From: Odontesthes bonariensis
Lineage: Eukaryota > Chordata > Actinopteri > Atheriniformes > Atherinopsidae
NCBI RefSeq assembly: GCF_027942865.1
Contig: NC_134521.1
Span: 21,020,449-21,084,448 of the forward strand
Length of the DNA stretch: 64,000 nt
Direction: 5' to 3'
The translations under genes were made by a program, and so were the position numbers. Shown here in pieces: positions 34,525 through 46,528 of the stretch. The notes below the pieces were generated by a model, which saw only the letters and a list, made by a program, of their open reading frames with translations, made no database searches and was not told where the DNA came from. How positions within the stretch are numbered: the stretch's first letter is position 1; each line of letters begins with the position of its first letter.

Positions 34525-35545
34525 TGAAGCTGCTTCACTCCGGTAATTTTTGGCGCGGTTGAACCTCTTACCTTTGGGGGAGCAGAGTAAAATCTTCCTG
34601 ACTGAAGGGGGTGGGAGGGGGTCTTTGATGTCCGACCGAGGCCTGGTCAGATTGTCCCTGCATGCAGTGCCACAGAAACTCTTTCGGTCCTCGCCGCTCT
34701 CCACACATTTTCGATCTAAAACGATGCGGGCCCCTAAACTACCTACAGACCAGACCGGATGATCGGTTGGTGCATCAGAAAGCAGGTGAGACTGGAAATG
34801 TCACGGCTGACGCTGTTCGCAATAGCTGCAGTCCTCAAAGTTGTAAATTACATACGAATTATTATTTTTTTTTCTTTCTTTAAACATATCATTGTAATTC
34901 CTCTATATTAAGTGCTGCCTACATAAGATGGTCTCCTGACTGTTTATTGCTGGGTAGTAATAAAATGTATCTTCCAAACCGGCTCCAGCCTCCTGGACTG
35001 CGGGTAGATTTCTTTAACTGCCCTGCTGCTGTGTAACTACGGCTCTGTGTGGGGCTGATTTACAGCTGATCTTGACTGAGTACCAAGAAACAGTGTAAAG
35101 AAACCTGTGCTTTTTGATAACTGGGTTAGTGTAGATGTAGTTGACAATGTTCAGTTAAAGGTGCAGGCTACACGAAGATAGCATTTGACATTTAAACGGA
35201 TCACCTTTGCGCTCTAACGCAGCTTAGGCTAATAGTACTGACGCAGAGTCAGTCCATCACTCATGAAACACGCTAGATGTTTTTTCTGGGCGATAAAAGT
35301 ACGCTGTAAAGTTTAACAGCACCCCAAACTGCAGCTTCCTAAATAACTAGTCATTTGAATCGATCTTTTCAACTATTTCAGGAAAAGAATAAAGTGTTAG
35401 AACCATACATGTATAAAGTAGCCTACAAACGATTCAGACTTGAGTAGAAGTACAAGTACTCTATCAAAAAAGTGACTTGACTAGAAGTAGAAGTGCTCTT
35501 TAAGTCGGATTCAGGTCCATTATTTTGGAATGTTGCAATATTAAG

Positions 35546-35849
35546 CCTTTAGGCACCAAGATTGTTTTTTTTTTTTTTTAAATACTGGATTTTGACATTA
35601 ATATTTCAAAAAGCTGGTGGCTGAAAGGGGGTTAAAGATAGATGCCTACTGTACATTAGAAAAATGTTGCCCATGATCCATAGTTTATGTGGGGTATGAA
35701 ATTATTGATCTAATTTGCATATTATGACGTAATCAGGTGGCATCCATTTTGAATCTCATTATGTTCAGGAAATATTGGAATTGAGTGATTATGAACTTGT
35801 TTTTTTAAAACTTTTTTTTCTTTTTGTCTTTTTATCACCATCTATAAGC
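35546..35849. repeat. dispersed repeat, right-arm copy
   Basis: Inverted counterpart of 33147-33450, and hence third copy of the repeat at 13-310. Confidence 0.75.
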
Positions 35850-38249
35850 ACCGTACTTAAGTGGAAGTATTAAAGTATTAAACATGTTTTGTACTTAAGT
35901 ATTGCAAGTAGTTTATTTTTAAAATTACTACTCAAGCACTGAAAGTAAAAGCATTGTGTAGTGTAGTTATTAAAGAAATCGGTCGAAAGTTTGAAAATCA
36001 AATTGTTTATATTATTCAAAATGTTTGGCTGTAACAGCAGTACAGCGGAGCGTACAAGAGCACCTTAAAACATTGCGCTCAACTCTTTTGAACAAAAGAA
36101 TATGTATTGGCAAGTATGTCCCTTCCCCCTTTAAAGCATCTCCCATCACTTCACACATTACACATTTTCTTTTCATCCTTGTCATTTTCTTTCAACTTGT
36201 TAAAAAAATCTCAAGGCCAGTATACCACATACAAATACAAATGTCATGTAAAAACAAAAAGTGACTAGAACACCTGAAAACATTGGGCTTAACTCTTTGT
36301 GAACAAACAGATCAAGCATGTCCCCTCTCCATTTAAAGCATCCCTCCCCTCTCTTTCCTGCTTGTGCTTTTTTTTTCTTTACAACTTTTCCCCTTCTTTA
36401 AACTGTGTGCATGCTTGTGTGTCTCTCTGTGTGTGTTTTTATATGCATGTTTGCGTGTTTGTATGCGTGTGGGTGTGTTTGTGCATGAATGAGTGTACGT
36501 TTTTATGTGTGTGTGTGTGCGTTTATAATAACGAGTAACGATGCAGCACGTGTAATTTCATTGCATTTCAAACTTTCCACATCATGTGACACTATTTTGA
36601 GTCCAGGTGTGGGATGGTCAGATATTAAGAACAACGGGGAAAAACTAGGAATATTTAATCTTAGTCGACCCTCAACACGTAAATTAACTGATTTATATCC
36701 AATGTTGGTCCCTCCAGATAGCAAATTGATATTCTTTATTGGAAAGTCTCCCTATACCCAACTTCTGAAATGAATCTATCATCTCTTTGATTGCTGTTTT
36801 AGACTGCATTTGGTGAACGTGCTCATTTGTATCCAGTCTAGTTTTTAAATTTGTTGAAAGGCATGGTTTTTCTTTGGTTATAAAATAATGGTAATGGTAA
36901 TAAAAAATAGAATAAGATTGAAACACTGGTTATTGCTGCCATCGTCTGCAGTGTATGGAATTTTCATGTTGGTTGGATATACAATTTAGGATACATTTTC
37001 TGTGTCATGAAATGTTCGCAAGAGTAGTAATTCAAAGATGTGAGAAATTAATCATTAGATGCAGAATATTTAATATTGTGTGGCTAATTTAACCCTCCTG
37101 CCCTCTTTTAGTTAAATGAAATAACGTTTCACTTTTTAAATATCACCTTTAATATTGATTTTACAGAGTGGCCTGTGTTGCTTGTCTTCAGTGGTCAGTG
37201 AGAGAAGACAGAGGGGGTTTATGGTGGATACTTTCTGGGGAGATTAACTCTAGGGGGTTATAAAGAGACACCCATCTTATCTTAGATATAGAACAGAGGA
37301 GCCTTATTTGTTCTTTGATGCTATATTCTGCCTTTGAATAAATATATTATCTGAGTAGTCTTCTTACTCACTTGATAAAAAAAAAATAAAAAAATCCACT
37401 ACAGTAGCTATTCCAGACTAGAACCGGTTGTGTGCCGGTATTCTGTTTAAGATAAATACGTAGTTGTCTTAAATAAACCAAGGTGGGGAAATGGAGTTAA
37501 AGAATTTGGCTTGCGCCTTCAGCTTAAGTTGATTTAAGATCTACAAATTACTAGTACATAAGATCAAGAAAAGTTGTTCATGTTCAAAATATTTACAAAT
37601 CAAGCTTAATAATAATATTAGTATTGGTTTTAAGGTTACATTCATGTAAAATCTAAGAGCATACAAGAGTTTGGTGGGCATAAAGTGTACATTTATAAGG
37701 TCTTTATGCAAAACTAAAGCATGAAGTTTTAATTTCAGCTTAATCAATTCTTTCGGGGAGCATAAACTATCAGAAAAACAACACAAAACGCAGTTGAAGC
37801 AGTAACCAATGTTTTAAACAATTCAAGAAAGATTAGACTTTGATCATTTTTTATTATATTTAATCCTGAGTCTCCAGGAGATCAATATGTTTTCTTTGCA
37901 TGCTCACTTGTTCCAGTATTTACTCATCAAATCGAACAACTGTTCGTGTTTGAATCTTACCACAAAGCCATCTCAGTTGAGCTTATCGTGTTTTGATTTC
38001 AAATGAAGGATGGATTAAGCAGAGTCTGAAGTCTTTAAGGCTGAATGAACTCAGGCCTTGTTTGCTGGTTAACATCTTATATACACTTAGGTTATCTCCT
38101 AATACTACAATCAGACGTTAAGTCGGATTCAGGTCCATTATTTTGGAATGTTGCAAAATTAACATTATTTTATCAGGAATATATGTGAATTGGCCTATTG
38201 AAGCTTTTGAAGAGCAGAGTCTATTGTTATACACTTTCACCTTTGACTT

Positions 38250-38269
38250 GGGGGGGGGGGGGGGGGGGG
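38250..38269. repeat. poly-G run, 20 bases
   Basis: Counterpart of the C13 run at 30734-30746. Confidence 0.9.
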
Positions 38270-40522
38270 TATTCAAATGCTATATTCTGTCTCTGCTAGA
38301 AGAATGACTTACTGTTATCTCCAAATCATTCTTTCTAAGCCTGTAGTTGTCAGAGGTCGTACCCTGTTCTCATGAGAACATACTTAGTGCCTCTGTGACT
38401 AAACTGTTCATTCATGCAGTTAATGGTGATCATTTCCTCTGTGTGGAAAATAAAATTTTGAAGTTTATTAAATGTTGACTTTAGTTTTAATCATAAGGGA
38501 ACATCTATCTCTCTACACTTGTGATCAGTTCTAAACACTTTGTGGGTAACTTAGCAATCAGGTGTTTTAGGAACATGTTGCACTCTGTTTGAAAAACTTT
38601 ATTTTGACTGTAGTTTATTTCTCTGCGTGTCGTTAGGAGGGGTTTTTTTTTCTTTTACATCTGCTTTTTTTTTTTCAATTTTTCAATTTTTTTTTAAACT
38701 TAAATCATTCTTAATATCAACTCTAAACATAGGAGATCTACTTCTGGGTTGTTGCACAACAGTCGTCGTAACTCTCGAAATTCCCGCCGCAGCTGATGCA
38801 CTGTCTACAATGGATGAATAAGGGTTTTTTTTTTTTGTTTGTTTGTTGTTTGGACAATTGCACTGCACACCTAAAAGGTTTTGTGGAAAGATAACTCTTG
38901 ACTACTTTTCTGTGTGTGTGTGCGCGCTGGAGTCTTTTGCTGCCATGAAGATTTAGTTCACATTTGAGTTAACATTGTAACAGTAAATGCAGGATGTGAC
39001 TTGTACATCTAACTATCTGTTACACATATCTGATATAAATGTTTAACTGGAAATTCAGAAGATCTCAGAATAAAAGATAGAATCAGACATTGGTAGTTCT
39101 CAGGATGACAGCTGAGAACCTGACTCTGCTAGACGAGTGACTTACCGTTATCTCTAAATAATTTTTTCTAAGCCTGTAGTTGCCTGGAACATCTATCTCT
39201 TTACACTTCTGATCAGTTCTGATCACTTCGTGGGTAACTTGGTGCTCGGGTGTTTTAGGAGCGTGCTCGAACTCTGTTTGAAAACTTTATTTTGACTGTA
39301 GTTTATTTCTCTGCATGTCGTTAGGAGGGTTTTTTCTTTTACATCTGCTTTGTTTTTTTGTTTTTTTTTTGTTTTTTTTTTAAACTTAAATCATTCTTAA
39401 TATCAACTCTAAACATCCCTAGGAGATCTACTTCTGGGTTGTTGCACAACAATGGATGAATAAGGTTTTTTTATTTTTATTTTTATTTTTTGTAAGCTTT
39501 TATTCACCCCGGCTTAGTTAATAGGTGTGCAGACTCCTATTTAGAAGTAGCCTACCTGAAGAAGGCTGACAAATCTGTCTGGTTTAGTATTTGCCCTGAG
39601 ATGAAGTTTACCTGAGAATAGAAAACTGTCAGCACTCGTGAAAACATGTCGTTGTTTGTCTCTGGCTGTGTGTGTGTGTGTGTGATTACCTTTATTAATA
39701 ATAAATTGCATTGAATACAGCAGATCATATTGAATTTGGCTAATTAAATGTTGAGTAAATTTTCTTTACACTGCTCAACTGGAGATAAATAAATCTTTTA
39801 GCAGCAAAGTAACATAAAGTATGAGGGGTAACATAAGCCAGTTTATTGAGTTATTCTTGTCTGGTGCGGATGCAGATATACTGTTGGTGTGAGGTCACAT
39901 TAACATCTCTTTGTGCTTCCTGTTTCAAGGGTTTTCTTGAATAATCTTTTCTTTTTTTTTTTTCAGGTTCCCGTGGACCCCTGCTGTGGAAACTCACACC
40001 TTGATTTGCCTCAATGCGATTTGAAACGTCTGACAGTCTCGTGTAAACTTTAACATATTAGCATTTAAACTAGACACAGAGAAGCAGCATTTAGCTGTTA
40101 TGCTGCAAACAAGTGGAACAAACTGCCAATGGAGATTAAACTTTCACCAAATAGAGACATTTTTATTTTTATTTTTATCCATTACCAAAACCCCCCACCC
40201 TCCTGTCATCTCATTGGTTCTTAAAGTCAGGCTGGATTCTTATCACACCTCCAACATCCCCCAAGTCACCTTACGGGATGAGACTGGAAATTCAGCCTTT
40301 TTACTGTATTCATCACTTACCCTGAAACCACCCATTTTGACAGGTTCCCGTGGACCCCTGCTGTGGAAACTCACTCCTTGATTTGCCACAATGCGATTTG
40401 AATCGTCTGACTGTCTCGTGTAAACTTTAACATATTAGCATTTAAACTATCTATAGCCTGTCTACATACTTTTTGAAACAATCAAGAATGCAGTATTTTA
40501 AATCTTGACAGTTTACCATCTT

Positions 40523-41115
40523 TTTATTTATAAAACACAAAGAAGCAGCATTTAGCTGTTATGCTGCAAACAAGTGGAGCAAACTGCCAGTGGAGATTAA
40601 ACTCTCTCCAAATGGAGACATTTTTAAATCCAGGTTAAAAACATTACTTTTCTCATGTGTCTATGTGTGGAATCTGCACGATATATTTTAATTTATCTGG
40701 ACAGTTGCTTGTTTTTAAATTAATTTAAAATTATTTTATTTGTTTCTCTTTATATTCTTTTATATATTTTAATGCTTCTTACACTCCCTGCTGAAATGCA
40801 CTACAACATGCAATATTACACAATATTGTATTTTTATCTTGGGTTTCTAGGTTAGTATAGGTCTTAGATTAGCATAGGCTATTAAGTGTATTATATGTTC
40901 AGTATAGCACTAGTAATTAACGTAAAATGTATATTTTATAGTATCTATATTGACTATTTATTGTTAGCGTACTTATGTCATGAATTTCAGTGCCCGACTC
41001 TGTTGTTCTGTGTATCTGACAATGAAAGACTTTACTTGATTTGCTTTTATTTTACGTGAAGTACTTTGAATTGTTTTGTACACGAAATGTGTTATACAAA
41101 TAAATTTGATTTGAT
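40523..41115 (+). pseudogene. L2-like LINE 3' end inside the right arm
   Basis: Inverted counterpart of 27888-28480; reads YAANKWSKLPVEIKL and IFKSRLKTLLFSC on the + strand and ends in the ATACAAATAAATTTGATTTG tail. Confidence 0.65.
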
Positions 41116-41370
41116 TGTCAATACTGTTACTACTCAAACATATTGAACCCCCCTAACACCCACCCCTAACCCACACCACCAGCAACTTGTTATCGCTGAC
41201 CCTTTGATGTGAGCTACCCCTTTGATGTGAGCTAACCCTTTGATGTGACAGGACATACGGAGGTCAAAAGGTCACCTGTCAAATGACGTTTTATTACCCC
41301 CCTCATAAATCACACTTTTATTACCCCCCATAAATCTTTTTTTGACACAAAGTATCCTATACTACTCTCT

Positions 41371-41376
41371 CACATG
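41371..41376 (+). repeat. target-site duplication CACATG, right copy
   Basis: Follows the palindrome end CTACTCTCT and leads straight into CCATGACACCAAAC, the continuation of the pre-insertion foldback arm. Confidence 0.85.
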
Positions 41377-41522
41377 CCATGACACCAAACTTCTACTGTA
41401 GTACAAATATGGTCTGTACTCACAAAACGATGCATTTGGAAGTTTGTACATAGTCCAGGAGTTTATTATTATCAACACAAGCCTGATAGCTTTTCTGCTG
41501 CTAAAGCTGCGTCAACGTCACT

Positions 41523-43033
41523 TAGTGCTGGGCGGTATGACCAAAATACATATCACGGTATTTTTTCATGGTATCATGGTTTCACGGTATATCACGTTTT
41601 TTTTTTTTCATGCATAATTAGGTGTTCACAGCATTTTCTACAGATTGAGAACAGAATTAAAAATTAAAATAAAAATTCTTCAAAATAATTCCTTCGTTAA
41701 TAATTGGTCACACAGAACTTTATTGTATTAATATATGACATCTTCATTGTAAACAAATTAATAACATAGCTAATTACACTGGTACCTCCGATTCTGGCTG
41801 GTCCTCATCCTCAACACGTCTCTTTTTCAATCGTGGAAAATATTTTTCTGGATTGAAGCAGCAAACATTCAGTGTAAGAGTTTAAAAAACCTCCTTTATT
41901 CGATTCACAGCTGCTAGTGTTAAGACCTCGACAATCCAACTACATTTTTTTTTTTTTTTTTTACGGCAAACTTGTGACTAGTTAACTTTATAAAGAGGGC
42001 GTAATCGCTTGTTTGCAATGGGTCGGGTCGGGACGGGACAACATTGTATTAAAAATATAAAATATTTTTATAGGACTTTTTAATGGGAGCTAATCTAAAG
42101 CCTGGTTTATAGTCGGTAACGCAAGACGCAAAGCAAGACGCAAGAAGAAACGCAAGCCCTTGCGCGGTTGCAAGCCCCCCATTGCGAGCTTGCGTGTGTC
42201 ACCTCAATTTTCTAAACTTCACGCAAGAAAAGACGCAAGCCTACTACTTGAAAACGACATACTCATCGATCAAACAGTAAGCAGAGCGTTTACACACAGT
42301 GCACTTCACTCCTGCCCGAGCCGAAATCAGCCGGCCTGAAAAGCTGATTTCCCTTAAGCTATAGGCTAAACTCTGTAAATATATAACTTTAGCAACATTT
42401 GAAACATTTTCAGGCGAGAAAGTAGTCGTTTAGACCCCCAAGGTGTTGAAAATCTGACAAAATACCGGCTATTTACAAGAAGAAGAAGCATGAATCACTC
42501 GAAGAGGTCCTGGCGGTGAATTTCCTTTCATCATAGTAGGCTTGTCATTGAAAAAACCCGCTACTCCACCTACTGTCCTGGCGGTGAATCGCCATGCAGC
42601 ACACGCAAGCGCCGGCAAAGCTAAATGAAGTATAAACGTCTCGAGCCATTAACATACGCGCAAGAAGAAAGCGCAAGGGCAGTTAAAAGAAGTATAACTC
42701 AGCCTTAACGCGGCGCTGAAGCTAGCAAGCTTCCATGCTTCCCAGGCATGATCTCGCTGATGGAGACACACGCGGTGTGCACGGAGGGGAGGGGCTGTGT
42801 GTGTGTGTGTGTGTAGGCTGACAGAGAGACGGAGGGAGCAGGGAAAGGAAATGCAGCTTAACTAATACCAGTATTTTTTAAATAGCGTTAAAAATAGACA
42901 GTAAACATGCGTGTATAGAAGCGCAACACTGAAAAGTAATCAAATACACCGGTATGGCGGTATATTAAAAATTCATATCATAACGAAATTATAAACCGGT
43001 ATTCGGTGTGAACCGGTATACCGCCCAGCACTA
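41523..43033. mobile_element. non-autonomous hAT element, 1511 bp
   Basis: TAGTGCTGGGCGGTAT at the left is mirrored by ATACCGCCCAGCACTA at the right. The 8-bp duplication ACGTCACT is exact at 41515-41522 and 43034-43041, the hAT length. Subterminal parts contain repeated CGGTAT motifs. No transposase. A second MITE is nested inside. Confidence 0.9.
42099..42705. mobile_element. PIF/Harbinger-type MITE in the hAT element
   Basis: AGCCTGGTTTATA at the left and the inverted AAGGCTGAGTTATAC at the right, with TAA on both sides (42096-42098 and 42706-42708), the Harbinger duplication. The interior has many CGCAAG repeats. Confidence 0.75.
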
Positions 43034-44605
43034 ACGTCACTTCCTTGATCTAGGAGCTTTAATAGAGAGGGTTGATCTACTACTGTAGACAACAAAGTAT
43101 ATGCTATATTCTACATGCATTTTTATGTTGTAGAGTTGTGAATTTATTTTATCAATGGAGAAATTGAGTAGCCTTGCCTTGTTGTCTACAGTAGTAGATC
43201 AACCCTCATCTTACATTGAAGCTCCCAGATCAAGGAAGTGACATCGACGCAGCTTTAGCAGCAGAGAAGCTATTAGGCTTGTGTTGATAATAATTTTGTG
43301 AGTACAGACCATATTTGTACTACTGTAGAAGTTTGGTGTCATGGCATGTGATTTTAGTGTGGTAATTTTGGAGATACTGCCAGTGTCCGTTAGCGCTTGT
43401 ACTAAGCTATTCGGGATAACTCAGTAACTCAGCTGATGTTCAGCCAATATCGGAAAAACTTCGGGTGGGCTACTTGGCTGGATGTCACGGTTCAAATGAC
43501 CCTAGGGTGAATCTACTCCGAAACACTTTCTAAGGCTGCATCGAACGGTAACGTTGTGTCCGCTGCCATGTTGGATTAACACTCTACAAGCTTCGGTGTA
43601 GCGCATAGATGTCGTCATTCCCCCCCCACTGTACAACACTCGCGTTACAGTAAATGAGGTGTCCACTTGCATACCTCATGCTATTTACCGTTACATTAGC
43701 GACAGTGACTGAGCTATTAGCTGCAGAGCTAACGACACAGATAGACTGACCGTTTTGACTCTGGAACCATGAATGAATCATTATCCTGATGAAATGCACT
43801 GAATTTGCGGATTCATTCTTCTTCAGGAAGCTTGAAGTAGGGGGTTTTGGTCTAAAATGAGCGAGCTAACCATCTCATGGGCATGCAAACACCTCCAACA
43901 GCCCAGTTGGCAGAGATAAGAGCTTGCTAACATGACACACGCATACCTGATGCTATTAGCCGCATAGCAAACGATACAGACACTTTCTTGTGGTAACAAG
44001 CTATGTAACTATACTGTAGATACAGGAAAAAAACACAATTATAGAGCGTTAAATTACTTTCTTGTCAGAGGTCTGTAGTAGGGCCAAAGAGAGTTGGTAC
44101 TGATCCAGGGTTAATTTTCAGACGTTCGGCAAGGCCAGCTCGGTATTGGCCGAAGTTCTGGAAACATTCGTCGGTGAAATGTTTGGCGCACATATACACA
44201 AATCGCTTCGGTTCTGTCGTCACTTTCCCAGAAAAAAACAAAATCTGTCCACTGGCTCTTTAGAGGTTCTGATGCAGGAGCTCTAAACAGATTTTTTACA
44301 TCCATGTACAGAGCAATGAGCTGGCCAAAGAGCTGTGGGCGGGGAAAGGCAGTTTTGGTATAGCCATTTATGGGCTCTTGGGGGAAATAACCTCGACGTC
44401 ATATGAGGCGCCACGTCATAAGCGGCGGCTTTCCCGATCAGGCCATCTGCATGGTCACATTACCAAAGGCGGAGAATAATTTCCAGTGCATGGTTTAGGT
44501 CTATCGTCATTTTTAGCCACTGGGGGACCGCAGGCAGGCTAGGGGAACTCATATTAATGTTAAACCACCTTAAAAAGTAAAAATTTCATGCCATGGCTCC
44601 TTTAA

Positions 44606-46528
44606 GACAGCCATAACAGCCTGAAGGATTATTATAACTGCTTGTACCTGGGCATCAGCCAGTCTCTTGGCCTTACTCTATCTCCAGACCTCATTGATCC
44701 TCAGGGAAGTTTCTTTAAGCTGTTCGCCCTAATTGAATATGCACTCTTTAATTCAATTCAATTCAATTTAAAAACGTTATTTGTCCCCAGGGGGCAATTA
44801 AAGACTAGATTAATGACAGTTTAAAACAGAACTGAAGAGACTTTTGTTCACATCGGCCTTTAACTGTATTTAACACTCTAAGTGGTTTTATTGTTTCATA
44901 TCTTACTCTTTAAGGTACTCATTTTCATTAGGTATTACTTGGTGTTGTCTTTTTTGGATTTACTTAATACCGATCTATCTTTTATAATGTTTTAGTTATA
45001 TTTTCCCATTTGTGTTATGTTCTGTACAGCACTTGGGCAAATCCAGAGCATAAATTTGTACAGGTGTCGTTTCATCTTTAGTTTTTCGGAGATTTATTCG
45101 AAGGAAATCGTATCCTCCGTGAGACCTGATGTCTATCCCAGCTGCCATCGGGGTACATCCTGGACAGGTCGCCACTCCATTACAGGGCACTTACTTAATC
45201 GGTGAGTTTTAATTTTTACCAAAAAACAAATGAGACTGCAGTGGTATTAAATGTTTCTTCCCTGACTTTCATTTGAGACATGACTACTGGGGACAGGAAT
45301 TATTCAGCGAGACACCCCGAGGTGAGCTCCCAGAAACTCCATGAAAAATCTTTCCATTTAACACGGATCTAATTTTGGTTTTAAGGTGTCTTGTGTTTGT
45401 TAAACCTAAAATCTTTGAACCCAAAGCTCCCTGCAGGGAACCGCACCTTGGCTGTTTACAGTTCAGTATTCATGCACAGCTTTTGTTCAAATTCAGCAGC
45501 TGTTTATTCACTCTATCAATATTTAAACTAAAACCTTTAGGGAACACAGCGACACACAGGGACAGAGGGTTTAGTTGTAATTAATTGATTCATTTTTACT
45601 GGTGATGTGTGTGCTCCATCACTGCTGCAAAAACACAACCTTCTGCTATTTGTTACGAACTGCTTAAACTTTTTGCCCGTCTTATTGTGGTTTGAGCTTC
45701 TTTAATCATGTTGGGATCAGACTTTCTTTGTCAATATGAACGCTACACAAAACCATCGATGTCTCGGCTCGGACTGCATCTATATTCCTGAGAGTCTGAG
45801 TCGACTGGACTTTTGTTGAGACATTCGTATCTTGTGAGTTGCTGGAGCTACATGTTTGTCTCTAACCCACCAACCCGTCCTGTGGGCCAACTTGTGAAAT
45901 GTTTTAATCATAAGATTCAAGGTGCAAATGGTTGCGAATACTGCCTGTGGGGGAGTCATTGTAAGCGTCCAGAGGGTGATACCTGATACCACCTCCTCTG
46001 TTTAAAGTTGTTTTTTCCATTTTAACCAAGATGGCTTTTTCTTCTTTTTTCCCTATTTCCCTGCTTTGTACTTTGCTTTCATTGAGGAAGATGGAGGTCT
46101 CAACAGTAAGGTATACTAGAATCCTACACACACAGATCAATACCTGCTCTTTGACTCAATCCAAACTGGTCATCACCAGAAATCTACACCATTGAGCTGA
46201 AAATTTCCCAGTTAGGCTGAGGGAAGGAAAAAATAGACACAAAAACATCAAGAAAGGCCTTTAAGTCTGCAAATAAGTCGTATGATAGGAAAATAGCAGG
46301 CGTAGCGGGTGAGAGTTATAAAGACTATTATCCAAACCTAACATCCTGCTGCATTTCAAACACAACAACATCCCCCAAAAAGAAACTGATTACCCTGAGG
46401 ATAAAATACCCAAACACAAGCTGAGCAGAGAGGGGAGATTGGTCATACCTCCACTTCGACTGATTGGCCGTCTTTCAATCAGAGGATGGCTGCTTCAATT
46501 ACCAACTTCACATTTCGAGGTATCTGTA
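44606..46528. other. intergenic; LINE tail fragment near 44.76 kb
   Basis: ATTCAATTCAATTCAATTT and CCCCAGGGGGCAATTAAA at 44752-44805 look like a LINE 3' tail. Nothing else recognised. Confidence 0.45.

Larger units (their letters stand above)
27632..41370. mobile_element. 13.74-kb palindromic element, arms of ~6.84 kb
   Basis: Left arm 27632-34471 and right arm 34525-41370 are inverted copies, with only a 53-bp unpaired centre (34472-34524). Position x pairs with 68996-x near the centre; the sum becomes 69003 outside a C13/G20 run (30734-30746 / 38250-38269) and 69002 outside a G7/C6 run near 27709. By eye I found about six differences: the two run lengths and substitutions at 29755, 30876, 32408 and 34137. 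Termini are 5'-AGAGAGTAG and CTACTCTCT-3', flanked by CACATG duplications. No transposase, polymerase or integrase is recognisable. The arms contain a LINE 3' end, duplicated modules and MITE pieces. Confidence 0.88.
27462..43522. mobile_element. older foldback element, interrupted twice
   Basis: The left arm is 27462-27631 + 41377-41522 + 43042-43095. The right arm is about 43179-43522, with a loop of about 83 bp (43096-43178). The two arms are inverted copies with roughly 10% differences and several small indels (for example an extra segment around 43464-43478). The palindromic element and the hAT element both sit in the left arm. No target duplication was identified for the foldback itself. 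Confidence 0.75.
26192..44605. mobile_element. TTAA-bounded element holding the whole nested stack
   Basis: The left end TTAAAGGTGCCATGGCATGA and the inverted right end TTAAAGGAGCCATGGCATGA match over 22 bp with one mismatch, and TTAA is at both borders. Both outer parts resemble a common fish MITE. The simplest reading is one piggyBac-type MITE expanded by later insertions: Tigger, foldback, the 13.7-kb palindrome and hAT. Whether it ever moved as an 18.4-kb unit is unknown. Confidence 0.6.

Noticed and set aside
27632..41370. Palindrome as a simple assembly or library artefact
   Set aside because: Not excluded, but less likely: the flanks differ on the two sides, target duplications fit an empty site in the sister arm, and the arms differ in homopolymer lengths and substitutions.
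27632..41370. Polinton genes inside the arms
   Set aside because: No DNA polymerase B, integrase, ATPase, protease or capsid motif was recognised in any frame; the Polinton link rests only on the duplication length and termini.
41371..43345. First reading: a 1.97-kb insertion into the right palindrome arm
   Set aside because: The sequence from 27462 to 27631 pairs with 43346-43522 only at about 90%, far below the palindrome arms. The palindrome was therefore inserted into the foldback, not the reverse.
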